A stretch of 64,000 nucleotides of DNA from Urechis unicinctus (taxonomy: Eukaryota; Annelida; Polychaeta; Xenopneusta; Urechidae): contig CM067354.1 in assembly GCA_034190875.2 (NCBI GenBank), positions 9,798,364-9,862,363 on the forward strand, written 5' to 3'. The translations under genes were made by a program, and so were the position numbers. This document shows positions 46,085-58,499 of the stretch, piece after piece; the stretch's first letter is position 1, and each line of letters opens with the position of its first letter. A model generated the notes under the pieces. That model made no database searches, was not told where the DNA came from, and saw only the letters and a program-made list of their open reading frames with translations.

Positions 46085-47425
46085 GAACCCTGTATAAAAT
46101 AGAGAGGTATACAAAATTTTATGTCCTACAGGACGACGAATGGTGTAAAGATAGACCCAACTGGGTCATGAGGCATGGCCAACGTTCTGAATTAACCTTG
46201 ATATGATTATTGTATGTCTTCGTTGTCGACTGTTATTTCTCCCAGCCTCCCTGAAATAGGGGATGGGGAGAGATACCATTCACTAGATTGATATAGCATG
46301 CCTTACAATTATGTACTTTCCCGACAACAATTATTCCTTGGAGTAACAGGTAGTTACACCTTGGTTAAATGAATATATTAATCCTGTTTTTCATCAGCCT
46401 TTACTGCCTAATGATCCGACCTAATGATTTTATTCAATACAGGCTGCCAGTATAAAGAGATTGTTGACTGAATCTGTTGTATTTATCAACTCTATCCTTA
46501 TCTGATAACTGTTAGAAATTCCATCTTGGTATGCCTTGGCATTAGTTTCTTCATTCGAAATCGGAATGTAAGCCATATACTACCATTAGTCGACATTGTA
46601 AGCACATTTGTTTCACAATACATATATTTTGTAAGCCTTTTTTCCTACCTGATAATTGTTATCACTATAGAGAAAAAATGATGCTAAGAATTGTTTTTAA
46701 GGCCTGGTTTCGTACAAATTTATTCAGATATTTTTATACGATAATATTGTGTGATTAGTTTACATTGACGATATCATTGTTCTAGATATATAATTTGACA
46801 ATAAATGATTTGCTGGAATGCACCTGTTTGTTGATACGGAAATATATCACTGAAAATGGGCATGCATGCTAGTATTCGGTTTTTATAAACAGTTCACTTG
46901 TATCTTTAGATAATATATCAATTGCATTCTGGATGATAACAGCTATTTATTTGACTTAGTGACATTGATTGCAACACCGGAGAAAGTTTTGGTGACAATG
47001 CCAACAGTTCTGACTGACGCGATGAAAAAACAGCCCCCTGTACACTCATTTGCCGTAACAAAAGACATTCCATTCCAACTTTCTCTAGAATATCCCCTTT
47101 ATGTGACAAAAGCCCTATCTCTTGCATTCCGGCGGCATTGACATTGTCTTAGAAGACTCCAGATTAACAAAAACGTCAAGGGCGAGGAGAGCACAATAGA
47201 CAGCTAAAACCTCATGAGGCTTTTTAAATCGCCTCGGGTACAATATCACAATCTTCGACGTTGGGCGGGATATTATCATATCTGGGCACTATAGCAATGT
47301 TTAAGGATATGTGCAATAATTGATCATATCTAATGCTCCAGAATCCATCCTACCTCTATTATACAAAAAAGAACAATGTTCAAACCTCCTGCTAATTCTA
47401 AATTATAAATAAGAAAATCTTTCAG
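46085..47425. other. Gene-free DNA after the methyltransferase
   Basis: AATAAA at 46800-46805 could end the transcript. The frames at 46918-47127 (-) and 46959-47141 (+) overlap each other and show no domain. Confidence 0.4.
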
Positions 47426-47561
47426 GACGGCATAGAGGCAGTAGACTACTGGACCTGCTTATCGCGGGACCACATAAACATTGTGCGATGAGCTTTAGCA
47501 AGACATCATACTATTTCATGGTCGATATTACCGCTTTGGCCGACGAACTACACAGATAAGA
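47426..47561 (+). pseudogene. Degenerate copy of methyltransferase exon 3
   Basis: The sequence following 'ctttcag' repeats that of exon 3 (45240): GRHRGSRLLDL is preserved, then the glycine motif is lost and a TAG/TAA-containing frame follows (MVDITALADELHR then stop). The upstream splice acceptor is also conserved. It is a fragment of a tandem gene duplication; no other exon of a second copy was found within the following 3 kb. Confidence 0.75.
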
Positions 47562-50510
47562 TGAGATTGACATGATCACATCGTAGGAGTGCTTTCTTGA
47601 ATTCCGAGGTCAACTAACAATTGCCACGTATATTGTGAGAAATTATTTGATTAATGCTTTAAATGATCTTGAATGACTAAAACAAAGATGGCAGCCCATT
47701 CTGGGCCTTTTTAGCTTTATGTCTCATACATGGTGTCCTTCTGAACCTCAAATGATGATTTAGTTGTATTTACCTAAATTAGTTGCGAAGTACAAAAACA
47801 TAATTGGAACATATGATATGATATATTTTACCAATGAGAAAAAATACACTAAAAGTAATGACCCAAATCGGCCCATCGTTCTAACACTTTCCTGCTGAAG
47901 TTTTGTTATAGGGCCACGTCACCTGTGATCTGTCTTATGCCATTTTCAAACCAAAGCGTTCTATTTCCAGATTTACTATATCATGGCTGAGAATCAGAAA
48001 GGGGAGTTTTCACCGCAGTGCTGATAACTTTAAGAGTAACCTTTCTGCCCCTTTATGAACCTTAATTAATTATGCTTCAAGATGGCAGTTGTTGAACGTT
48101 GTTTTTTTCTGCTAGCTTTCCAGCTCGCTTATGAAGTGGTTAGGATAGTGAGATGCTAGTGGTGCATTTTGTATTAAAGCAAATACTGGAAGAGCTTGTT
48201 TGTCATCTTGTGTATCAAGTCCTTAATCAGGGAGAGGGAGGTTGAAAAGAAATCACCATCCTAGTAATTGGGTTCAGGGCAGATGGTGCTGTTCCATACC
48301 CAGATGTACAACTTTTTAATGAAGAATAGAAGGAGAAAAATCATACATCCTTACAAAAAAAAATCATGCCGTCAGCTTGACAGTACTTGACCATGTACAA
48401 GCGTCATTATGAAGGATTACCTCTTGCATGAAAAAAGATCCTATCGGACTGGTGCTGCTGGTAACGTCTATTATATGTATCTTCTGTGATGCAGCAGATC
48501 ATTCGTTTCAGAAGCTAAAACTCACCCAACAAATGGGGTGCGTACTATACATCTTACTTGGCCTTTTGACTTCATTCGAGTGGTAGGTGTTCATATTGAT
48601 TCATATTAGTCAGACAGCGAGATGGCGTTTGACAGATTGTCTGTTATAACAAGAACAAGTTAGATCAGATAGTAATCACACTTAATCCTTACATGTTCAC
48701 GGTCAGTAGGGAGCTGTTGGATGGAATGTTTCTCTGCCACCTGTATGTCCGTTGCTAATTGCCACAAAACAAAAGTAACCGTGTTGTCATTTGCCAAATG
48801 TGTCCAACACGGTTGGTCTTTGCTTCCATCCTATTGACTTTTCATCGAACGAACCACGCTGAAGCTGTGTTGATGTTCCATGTGTCACTGGTTGTGCGCG
48901 GCCTGCAATCAGAACTATTACCCTGATTAGGGAGCTTACTCAGCAACAACAACCAAGTGACATAAACAGTCAGCCACTATGTCGGAAACTTATCTGTCAG
49001 TTAACAATATCCATATCACTTCCTTAGTACGAAATAGACCCACTGACTTAGACTGTACGCATTATACCTTTAACATGATGACGGCCAATAAATGCATGTG
49101 TTAACCCAGGTCGTACGAAGAAAAACTCGCTGTATTTACAGAGTGCCTATCAGATTTAAATTGCTATACGAAGCTTCACAGAACTGAAGTGATTGCGCCC
49201 TGGACGATAAAGGCCTTGTGTAAAACCCTGATATATTCAAGGCGACCATGTAGTGTACATTAACTGCTACGTTTATCTTGGGCGTGAGTTGAAACTAGCA
49301 TCGAAACGCGATATGAATCTCACCCACCATCAACAGAATGGCTTGCGTAGTGGCTTACAATGCTGTCAACAGCAACATTGAGAGATTGCTGCACAGTGAA
49401 TGAATAGTAACAAAGTCATCTTGTGACAATGCACCAGTTACGGGCCCTCTGTGCTGCAGGTTTCAAAACACAAATCATTGAATCCCAGTTGGCGGATGGT
49501 TTTAGTGGACCTCTCGTACTAAGAGATGTTTTCGGCTATATAAAGCACGAGAAGAGTTGAGGCTTTCCTGCATCAATGACACTATGCGACTGCTAACGCT
49601 CAATTTTTATTCTCAAAACAATTTTACACAAGCCATAGAATTCGCTCATATAGATTTCTTGGCATGAAGTCTTGACTTGAACAGTTATTTCAAATACTAC
49701 ATGTTCCTTATGCTAAAAGTAAGTCAAGGCAAATCGCTTGCACTTTCCACAAGAGTGGAAGGGCGCTGGTACGGTCAGGAAAGAAAATGCGGCTTACCCA
49801 AGGGGTATATTCATCAGTGTGCTTTGCCATTGATGCGCTTGTGAAGGCTAATTTACTTCTGTACCTTTATGGTGGTTAATGATGGGATACGATGTAGTTC
49901 CTGTCCAAAATCAGTTTTGATAACACAATTAGAAGTGTTTGCCAAAAGATGCATAAAGTGCGGCAGCGATGGGCAAGATAATGGGTGTCTATGATCAGCA
50001 TGCTGATGATGCAGTATAGAATAGCCAAAACAGCATAAATGTAAGATCTGGAAATACGATTCCAATGAAATGTGAACCCAACGATTGACTCTACGTTTAA
50101 AAAAATGGGACTGCAACGAGGTCAATTGAGTAAAGAAAGACTAGTGCCGAGCATTTCTATATGTCACAAAATACCTTGGGGAAAAAAATAGAAATCAGAT
50201 TTGTAGTAAAATCAATGGATGGACACTTAAAGGTCAATGCACCACAAAGTTAGTGATGTACATGAAGCAAAAACAAAACGACCTTTTTTTTTACGTTTGA
50301 CAAATATGAAATGTAAGATCAACATTGCTACATTTGAAGTGCAACTGCCAAATCTAAACAAACATTCTACACCAAATTCACCACTTGTGTGTAATAGAAG
50401 GAGAGGTATCATTATATTGGGTCTCCGGGTCACGTTGTGTAAAATTCAAGGCACATGAAACCTTCTGAGCCTATTTCAGTATCTCTTTTTCCTCGACATC
50501 GCCTCTTCAC
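47562..50510. other. Gene-free DNA, nothing recognised
   Basis: No frame with a recognisable domain and no tandem structure. Short frames at 49853-50125 (-) and 50227-50458 appear to be chance. Confidence 0.45.
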
Positions 50511-50742
50511 CTAGCGAGGTCGACAATGGTGACTCGACGAACCTTTGGTAAACGCCTTCCATTTCACCTCATAAAAACCACAGCAGAGTTTCTTTTGATA
50601 GTCAAACGGCATGGAGTTCATCTTGTAGCTGAAGAAGCGTAGAAGCTCATAAGCTATCGGTTCCATTAAGGACCAGCCATCGGCGTGAGGCATTAGCATC
50701 GGGAATGGGCGATAATGCAGGAGATTAGTACAGGTGCAAACA
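50511..50742 (-). other. Possible exon of an unidentified gene
   Basis: A minus-strand frame of about 77 codons contains LLHYRPFPMLMPHADGWSLM, EPIAYELLRFFSYKMNSMPF and DYQKKLCCGFYEVKWKAFTK before a TAG. The composition looks protein-like (balanced hydrophobic and aromatic residues) rather than low-complexity. I did not recognise a family, and splice context is unclear. Confidence 0.25.
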
Positions 50743-51271
50743 AACCAGTAAAAAACTCATACAAGAGTGATATAGCACGGGCGAATTCGCTATTCTTTTG
50801 CGATATTATTCCTACAATGTCAAACGTAAGGATAGCCGCGAATAGGCATTAAACCATTAATTAAGTCTGTTGCTTTTGTTTATAAAACCTCATCGTCTTA
50901 ATGCATCCAGCATTAAATCGAATCTGTCAGACATTTTTTAGCTGAGAGCAGAGCAGCAAAAAAGTACCACTGGTGATGCTGGGCATTTATAATCTACGCT
51001 AAAATGACTGTAACAATTTCAACTTGTGCGTCCGGGATTAGTAAGAATAAAAAGATCCTGTCAACAGCAAGTAAAATAAGTAGGAAATAGAACGAAGTAT
51101 GCTTTCTTGATTAACCAGAAAGACAATCCGTCAGGATCCTGTCAAAGCAAACGATATTGCGAAAAAACACCCTCTGTTCTTTGCTATAATTCAAAGGGGA
51201 TATGAATATACGACTGGAGCATGTTTAGTGATTATATGTGAATACCTGTTTTCATATCATTTAATAGTTAC

Positions 51272-51448
51272 CTTGTTAAAGTCCATGCGCTGTATGTTTA
51301 CAGACGGCATGTCGGCCGCTGACCATAAGACTGGTGGCTGGCTGAACATGGCTCTCCTCGTCGAGAAGTCCCTGTCCACCAACCACTGATGCTCATACTG
51401 ACTCGTGTGCCCGTCGTTCAACGGCACATGCAATCTCCCGTCACTTAC
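51272..51448 (-). pseudogene. Inverted copy of dioxygenase exon 2
   Basis: The minus strand reads an open 59-codon exon beginning VSDGRLHV, with EHQWLVDRD, AMFSQPPVLWS and MPSVNI, ending MDFNK before a GTAACT donor. It matches 36440-36631 but lacks a short in-frame segment. Unlike the main copy it keeps a proper acceptor (tttag before GTA at 51448). The rest of the gene is absent, so it cannot be functional alone. Confidence 0.85.
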
Positions 51449-51840
51449 CTAAATGAACACCACGCCAACACCACATCAACATCACGCCAACATCACATTA
51501 ACATAACGCCAACACCACATAAACATCACTTCAACAACACGCCAACACAACATCAACATCACGTCAACACCACGCCAACAGCACATAAACTCCACGCCAA
51601 CACCACATCAACATCACGTCAACACCACGCCAACGCAACATCAACATCACATCAACACCACGCCAACACAGCATCAACATCACGTCAACACCACGCCAAC
51701 ACAACATCAACATCACACCAACACAACATCATCATCACTTCAACACCACGCCAAAACAACATCAATATCACACCAACATCCCCTCCACATCACATTAATA
51801 CCATGTAGACACCACATCAACACAACGTCAGTTATCATTT
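51449..51840. repeat. Satellite beside the inverted exon copy
   Basis: Units 'caacatcacgtcaacaccac' and 'gccaacaccacatcaac', the reverse complement of the satellite at 35225-36436. It is about 390 bp here against about 1200 bp in the main copy, which fits contraction or expansion after the inversion-duplication. Confidence 0.9.
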
Positions 51841-52057
51841 CACAATTATTGTTGTGTAACAGCTGCATTAATTATGATTATTATGCTAAAAATTCCTTTA
51901 ATGGAGTAGCTCTTGATGAAATGGAGCTAGAACGCTCTCCTGACTATTTCTTTGTTCACAGCAACATATATTTGACGTTGGCAACTTAAATGACACACAG
52001 AAGAATCACAGTTACTAGAGGATGACGTTACCTCATGTAGACTCTGACATAACATAC

Positions 52058-52160
52058 CGGCACATCTGTGACTTCCACCTCAGTGTCCAGGTGACTCGAA
52101 AAGTTGTAGACGCGAACGTTAGTGTGGGTAGAAGCAGTCCAAACATGGACAATCATCATG
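52058..52160 (-). pseudogene. Inverted copy of the 3' part of dioxygenase exon 1
   Basis: The minus strand matches the end of exon 1, including 'cgttcgcgtctacaactt', 'gaagtcaca' and the donor GTATGT (52057-52052). It has a TAA in place of a serine codon and a 1-nt shift, so it is non-functional. The BEL element begins at 52161 inside this copy. Confidence 0.8.
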
Positions 52161-52654
52161 TGTTGCTGCAGCTGCGGCAGCAGCAGAATCATCATAATGT
52201 TAGTTACATTTATCATAATGTCCTGGAAAGTGTTGTTTAATGCGGTTGCGTAGTGATATTTTCGTACTACTTTTCACCACGCGGTTTAGCGGAAACACCA
52301 GAACGCTGCGTCTTGTTTGTCGATTAAGTTTATGATTAAGTAATTTGAGACCTTTTGATAATGAAGTCGTGTAAAACGAACGAATTCGTGCAGCTCTGTT
52401 TAGTTACTGGCCCAAAGTCGGTTAGTAGTATTTTTCAATCAATGATTTGTTCGAATAACATTATGATCACGGAAGTGCGATGATTTGTCGACCGAGTTGT
52501 GAAATGAAAGATTAATATGTCAAGATCCATTGTACCGTCATTTTGTTGTTTCAGTTGACAGTTTATTGAGTTTAACTATTGAACGTTTTGCTCAAATAAA
52601 TCAGTACTACGCCACAGCAAGTTATTACAAGCTGGATCACTGCACACAGCTACA
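52161..52654 (+). repeat. BEL element 5' LTR
   Basis: 494 bp, TGTTGCTGCAG...AGCTACA. Just inside, at about 52667-52698, lies a small hairpin ('ctacagtctg'...'cagactactgtag'). Confidence 0.9.
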
Positions 52655-52775
52655 GTCAACGACTACAGTCTGCGAAACAGACTACTGTAGTACTGTGTTT
52701 ATTCGCCCGTCGACCGTGTGCCATAGCTAAATCCCCTAATCGAGAGATTCCCCAGCAGACCACACTCCAACCAGC

Positions 52776-53562
52776 TGAAGAGGAATGTCCGCCAGTCGAT
52801 GATTCTCATTCTGCATCGTACAATGGCATTACTTCCCTGCCATTTCATGAAAATCCTCAGCACAAAACAGGAATCATTTCATTATCAGAGAAAGCATCAT
52901 CTGCTCCTCTGAGTGTGCGGCGAAGTACGAGAGAAATCAAGCCAACACTGAAGCTTAAAGAAAATGTTGATGAACATCAGGCAGAACTCAAAGCGTTTTG
53001 GGCAGCTATTTCCGATGCATCTAATCTGGCAAGCGACATAACAAATGAGCCTGAATTCCTGTTCTCTTCTGGTGAAAGAAGCGCAAAGATGAAGCTGAAT
53101 AATTGTCTCAGAAACATGGAAGAAAGATATAATATGCTGAGAAGAACTGCGTGGAACAGTGCCGCATGAAGCACGACGTCAACTGGACTGTCACAAGCAA
53201 AGGCTACAGCTAGCACTTCGATCACTTGAAAGTGACCAGCCTGAAACTAAGTATTCTCAGAGTCATCATTCCCATGACAGAGACTATATTTGTTCTGAAG
53301 CAAGCACCATTTCATCCAGGAGAGTATTGCTGGCTGCGCGAACAGCACGTATGAAATAAGAGCTGGAGGCAAAGCAACAAGAGTACCTGCGCATACGAGA
53401 ACTAAAACGAATCGAGAATGATGAACTTGAACGTCAAGCTCAATTGGAAGCAGAGCGTGCAAGACAAGAGGCTGAGGAGAAAATAAAACGGGCAAGATTT
53501 CAGGCAGAGTTAGAAATCAAAAGTCGACAAATAGAACAACAGAGAATCCTAACAGAGCTTAA
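52776..53562 (+). pseudogene. BEL gag, 5' part
   Basis: Frames with SVRRSTREIKPTLKLKENVD, then after a shift near 53160 CHKQRLQLALRSLESD, a stop near 53358, and a long charged helix (EAERARQEAEEKIKRARFQA) typical of coiled-coil gag regions in BEL elements. The coding sequence is cut at the TTAA site 53559-53562 by the nested transposon and resumes in frame at 57262. Confidence 0.75.
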
Positions 53563-54272
53563 AGGTGCATTTTTTCATAAAAACGGCATGCGTTTTTTTG
53601 CTCCATTTAATGGAACAACTCTTTAAGAACCCAAATAAACCATTTTGCGGACTAGTTCAACACTATATCGTCGATTACACCGTATCGAAATCTGTCGGTC
53701 ACACCCATGTTTACAAACATGAGCACATGTCGATGGGTAAATGACGCATGCGTATTGAAGGGTCATTTGTAAACAGCACATAGTCACGCGCAGCGCAGAT
53801 TCGACAGAAGGTGGAAACGCATGCAGCCGAAATGGTGAGTGTTTTGATTCCTACATTTCTTGTATGACTCTTCTTTGATTGGAGTTTTCGAATGTTATAT
53901 GCTATAAAGAACCCGCCTCAATAAAGTGAACACTATCGGTACAATAGATTACCGTAAATTTAACAATAGATAGCGTTACACCTGCGAACAAACCCTGAGG
54001 TAGCCCTTAGACTTAGTATATTATATTTATACTACCGTTCGACCAGTGCCCTGAGGCTGCGCATGTTCAAGCGTAATAAAAACGATATTCTTGACTAGTC
54101 TGTCACGTTTTGGAGTGTAAAGCCATGACACTTATTTCATATGCAATTATCGGTGCTTTTTCATAGCAAACTATTGGAATAATACTTGAATGAACTCATA
54201 AATTACATTATAAATCAAGGGACTGGGGTCTCCCTCAGGACATCTGCGTTATCTGGTTATAGTGAACTGAAA

Positions 54273-54361
54273 CAGGGATTTGAATTGGCTGGCTGGTCGC
54301 TATCTTCTATGCATACATAAACCCTACAGAGAAGATAGTGGCCGGCCAATGCAAATCCCTG
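54273..54361. mobile_element. 89-bp palindromic MITE
   Basis: Left arm CAGGGATTTGAATTGGCTGG... and right arm ending ...CAATGCAAATCCCTG form a hairpin of roughly 35 bp with a loop of about 20. It is flanked by tgaactgaaa (54263-54272) and tgtactgaaa (54362-54371), a 10-bp duplication with one mismatch. Copy A of the host transposon keeps the empty site at 'atgaactgaaatatccgcgc'. A 9-10-bp duplication fits Mutator-like elements. Confidence 0.8.
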
Positions 54362-55162
54362 TGTACTGAAACGTCCGCGCTAGGAATTTGGGGTGGTATG
54401 TATCATCGTATGGGTTTGGCTTACTTTTGCAGGCTTTTGACACAAAAACTGTAACATTATTGATTGAATTATTCTTGTCATGTTCATTCATTAATTTAAT
54501 TGAACCAACCCACTTTCAAATTTAAAGGAAATCAAAACGCCAAGGATGGGATCACGTACAAGAAGAGGCAGTGGAAGGGGTCATGGTACAGATTCTGACA
54601 ACGTGTGTGTAACTGAGGTTGGTTCCTTTTCTATTTGATTCTTATCAAGGGTATTTTATTGAACTCATTACATCCATTATGACTGGGAAGGATGTGTTTG
54701 AAATTGTTCACCATGACACAGGTGTCCAAGTTGGAGGTTGCAGACCAGCCTGAAGAGGTGGCAGAGGAGCCCCACCTTCTTCAAACAAGGTACTTTTGGG
54801 CTTGCCTTACCTAATTGAATCACTTTGTCAGTATATAGGTCCAATGTTGGACTTAACGAACCATATATTTCCATTGGTTCTCATTTGTTTGTAGACCTCG
54901 ACAGGCCGAAAGCGAGTTAATCTTGTTCGCAGAGGCTACCTTTGCAACACACCAATAACTAACCAGACCCTACAGCAGAGTAGAGTGGCTGCTAAATCTT
55001 TAGAGCTGTCACAGAAGGAGAAATTGAAGGTATTATACAACTCAGCAGTTAGCACTCTTCAGCTGCTCTAAAAACCTTCATGTAATTATGGTCACAGAGA
55101 GAGATTTGCATTGGAGATATTCAATCCATCAAAATGAAGACTTTTGATTGCTCATATTTTCA

Positions 55163-55630
55163 GAATTTAGTGCGGTGGCTGGATTTGGATGGGGTGCGGC
55201 AGTTGCTGGTTAGAAAGACAGCCACAGTTTGCGCTTACAATCACCCGACAACCCACACCGCCGAAAGAAGGATTCCATCCTCCATCAACTACCACTTCAC
55301 CAGACTGTTGCATCTGCCTTCAATGTAGGAAAATGCCTCCCCCTGTGGAGCGGCAATGTTGCACTAACAGCCCAGACTTTTGCACATATGCACTACCTCT
55401 GATGGAAGGAGGTGTGCTTGAACCGATGGTCATTGAGGTTATTAACAGGAACCGGGTGGACTTGCTATGGGATGCAGTTGTCGAGGACAAAAAAAAAACG
55501 GCGCATATCAGCAATTGGTTCTGTGGATTCATGGATTGTTGGAGGAGTGCACCAGGAGGGCAACTCTCTCCGGTTGTGTAAGGAAGATCAGAGACCTTCC
55601 TTAACAAGTATTGACAGTATCCAGGCTTAA
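55163..55630 (+). pseudogene. P2X7-tail-like zinc domain protein in copy B
   Basis: Follows a 'tattttcag' acceptor. It encodes SPDCCICLQCRKMPPPVERQ with CCTNSPDFCTYALP and MVIEVINRNRVDLLWDAVVE. After a frameshift at the A-run near 55490 it encodes a degenerate equivalent of the YRQFVLLIHGFLG block seen in copy A. The CxxC...CC...C pattern defines the domain. Together, copies A and B cover the whole domain; neither is intact. Confidence 0.65.
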
Positions 55631-56788
55631 TACAAAATAGGTTTTGGTAATATACTATGCTTAAATGTTTAAATTTTTAATTTTAATCAGGAAATATCAC
55701 ATTGTTCTGATTGGTATTTTTGTGTGGATTATAAATTGCCTAGTCTCACAAAACATGTGGTATTATTTGTTGTGAACATTTTTGCTTTAACAATCTGATA
55801 ATTTATTGTCTATTTGTTTTATGGAATGAGCATTCATATATTAGTAAATTTTTTGTCTCTCAAACACAGAAGAAAAGAATAATGCATACATTATTTTGTC
55901 AATTAGTCATGACACTTATCTTCAGAGTTGACTTTTTATGTTCATAATTCTAGCCCTGTTAAAAAAAGAAGTGACATTAAAATGAGTTCATGTATTATTT
56001 ATTTGCCAATTACATGAGTTCTTTTATTACAGTTTGGATTTACAGACAAAAGAATGTGACTAATAAAAGATTTGTACATTTCAACAAAAACATATTTCCA
56101 AATCATATTTTTAATCAAAACGAGACTCCCGCAACTGTCTCTTGGGTAGATGGCCTGGCACAGGACCAATGTTCAAACTGATTTTGCGGGGTCATCAGCA
56201 GAGCGTTGTGGGTGTTGTTGTGATTGCTGTCGCATTGCTTGGGCCTTAAGATTTCTGTCATCATATCTGGTATATGGTCGCAAGTCTTGGCCTCTAAACC
56301 GATGACCACGTCTTTGACTGCTTGTTGAAGCGAGTGCTGAACCTGTAACACAACAAATGGCATTATATGGCCAAAGAGCTAGAACACATTACATGTGCAG
56401 CATCAGTATTTTTTTTCTGATAGGACATTTAGTCAGTGCGTAGTTGAGTGGTCATGAGAGACTTACATTGGCTGACCAACCCTACTTGAGTGCATATGTC
56501 CTATCCCTATGCCTGTTGTGGTCCATTGTCACAACTTGACTGTAGGCAAGGTATGACGAACACCTGATCACCAGCCATTGAATTAGGGTCAAGAGGATGC
56601 AATAATTTCTCTACCTGACATTTACAAAGTAAGTAAGGTATGTTTGCAACAACAATTTACAAATCTAAATGGTGCAATGGACTCACAATAGGCCCTTAGA
56701 TTTTATTTAATCGGTGACATTTACACAAGTCGACTCAATACAGACCGATTCGATAGCAGGGTATTCATAATACAACGAGATTACTTAC

Positions 56789-56974
56789 ATGTCCAGCAAA
56801 AACTTTGCAGCTTCTTCGTTGGTCACACTCCTCACTTCCCTGAATGCCTATCTTAAGACACCCTCGTGTTAGACCGCAGCTGGTCTAGCTCCCGCTTCCT
56901 TCTCTTAGTTGTTGAATCTATTAACAGCTTCTTTCTACCTCCACTTTTCTTCATTTCTTGGTTTGATCGTCCAT
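56789..56974 (-). pseudogene. First exon of the transposon's minus-strand protein, copy B (broken)
   Basis: ATG at 56972-56974 gives MDDQTKK followed by a stop. Sequence similarity to the copy A exon (21446-21651) continues through the shared GTAAGT donor (56788-56783) with additional shifts and a small deletion. Confidence 0.5.
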
Positions 56975-57261
56975 TATTGCAATAAAAATAGCGCAAACTA
57001 AACACCCGCCGGCGGCGATCGGCACAGAGTGATGATGTTTCTGCGCTTCCGGAATTAATAATACATGAGCTTCCAAATATGGTCTATTTTTGGCTGGAAG
57101 TGAAAAATAAGCAATTGAAAGTTTATTTAAGAACAAAAAGAAATATGTACGGCCATTCCAACTTTGGAATCCGGATATCAGCGCCATTTAGGGTACTCTT
57201 GCAGTTAGCAGTTTTTTTTTCGATTCAAAATCGAGTGATTTTTTGATAATTGCACCTTTAA

Positions 57262-58400
57262 GAAAAATCAAATTGAACTACAGGTCCTCAAAAAAGCTGA
57301 GACAGGTGATCCTGGAATTTTCAACCTATCCACAATTGAACCCTCGAGATTCTACAATTTGAATATAGAAGCCACTCCATTTACACCAGGTCCCTACAAA
57401 CAAGTGCAAATGTCCACACCAGCAGAACAACTCAAGCATGATCAATTTAATAAAATCAGTTACCGAGTCTGTTAATCTAAGTCGACTTCCAATCCCAGTC
57501 TTTGAAGGAGATCCTCTGCAATATCCGTCTTGGAAGGCGTCATTTGCTACACTCATCGAATCAAGGCAAATACCCCCAACTGAAAGGATCCATTAAATGA
57601 AACGTTTCCTGAAGGGTGAAGCACGAGAAGCCATAGAAGCTCTCTTCTATTTTGACACTGAAGCTGCCTACAAGAGTGCTTGGGATATTCTTTAGGATCA
57701 ATATGGCAATCCCTTTCTTGTTTCAGAGGCTTTTCGAGACAAGCTAGATTCATGGCCAAAAATTTGCGGCAGCGACTGCAAGGGCTTTCGGAAGCTCTCC
57801 AACTTTCTAAGACAATGTCTGACCACAATGATGCACATTCCGGATCTACGCATACTGAATGACTGTCGTGAGAACCGCAAGATCCTTCAAAAACTTCCTG
57901 GTTGGCTCGCTCGCAGATGGGCACGAATTGTGGACAACAATAAGACTTGTAAGGTTTGTAACAAAAGAGGCAGATATTGTATGCAACCCTATTACTTCAC
58001 TAAAATCTGCAAAACCATCACCTGACAAGCCAGATAGTCTGAAGACAAATAGGAGGCCAACTAAAGGATCTTCATCAGCAAATACTTTCCTAAACAACTC
58101 CCTGAAAGTACATTCAGATGTAACAAGTGCTTCTTCTGCATACAAGACCATAACAAGGTGTTCAACAGACAAAAAGGCATCTGATCAAACTGCTGATTCA
58201 TGTGACTTTTGTGAGAAGTCGGGGCACAACATTCTTGATTGTTACAGATTTAGCCACAAGACTCCATCTGAGAGAAAGGAATTTATCATGGAAAGAGGCC
58301 TCTGTTTCGGGTGCCTGAAACAAGGCCACCTGTCAAAAGAATGCAAGAACAAGAGCACTTGCAAGAAATGCAAAAGCAAACATCCAACATGGAGACTATG
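57262..58400 (+). pseudogene. BEL gag, 3' part (DUF1759-like region and zinc knuckles)
   Basis: Resumes in the frame interrupted at 53562. It carries LSRLPIPVFEGDPLQYPSWK (typical DUF1759 motif), FLKGEAREAIEAL, then KLPGWLARRWARIV. After shifts near 57460 and 57950, and stops near 57594 and 57694, come the cysteine clusters CDFCEKSGHNILDCYRF and CFGCLKQGHLSKECKN, which resemble nucleic-acid-binding zinc knuckles. Confidence 0.85.
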
Positions 58401-58499
58401 AAAGCTCCAATCCAATCAATAGGACTTCAGAGGAGCACCCAGCTAAGTGCTCAGAGTATCTCAGCCAAAGGGTGGAAATATGCAATGCTCAATGACGGT

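Larger units (their letters stand above)
53563..57257. mobile_element. TTAA-type DNA transposon (Kolobok-like), copy B, nested in BEL gag
   Basis: Ends AGGTGCA/TGCACCT are flanked by TTAA at 53559-53562 and 57258-57261. Joining the flanks at one TTAA restores the gag reading frame, which proves the boundaries. The left about 430 bp and right about 1.7 kb resemble copy A. Possible small + strand exons (54537-54620, 54721-54790, 54895-55029) precede the P2X7-like part. The element also contains an 89-bp MITE. Confidence 0.85.

Noticed and set aside
46918-47141. Overlapping 60-70-codon frames on both strands
   Set aside because: No domain, no splice context, and each is the shadow of the other.
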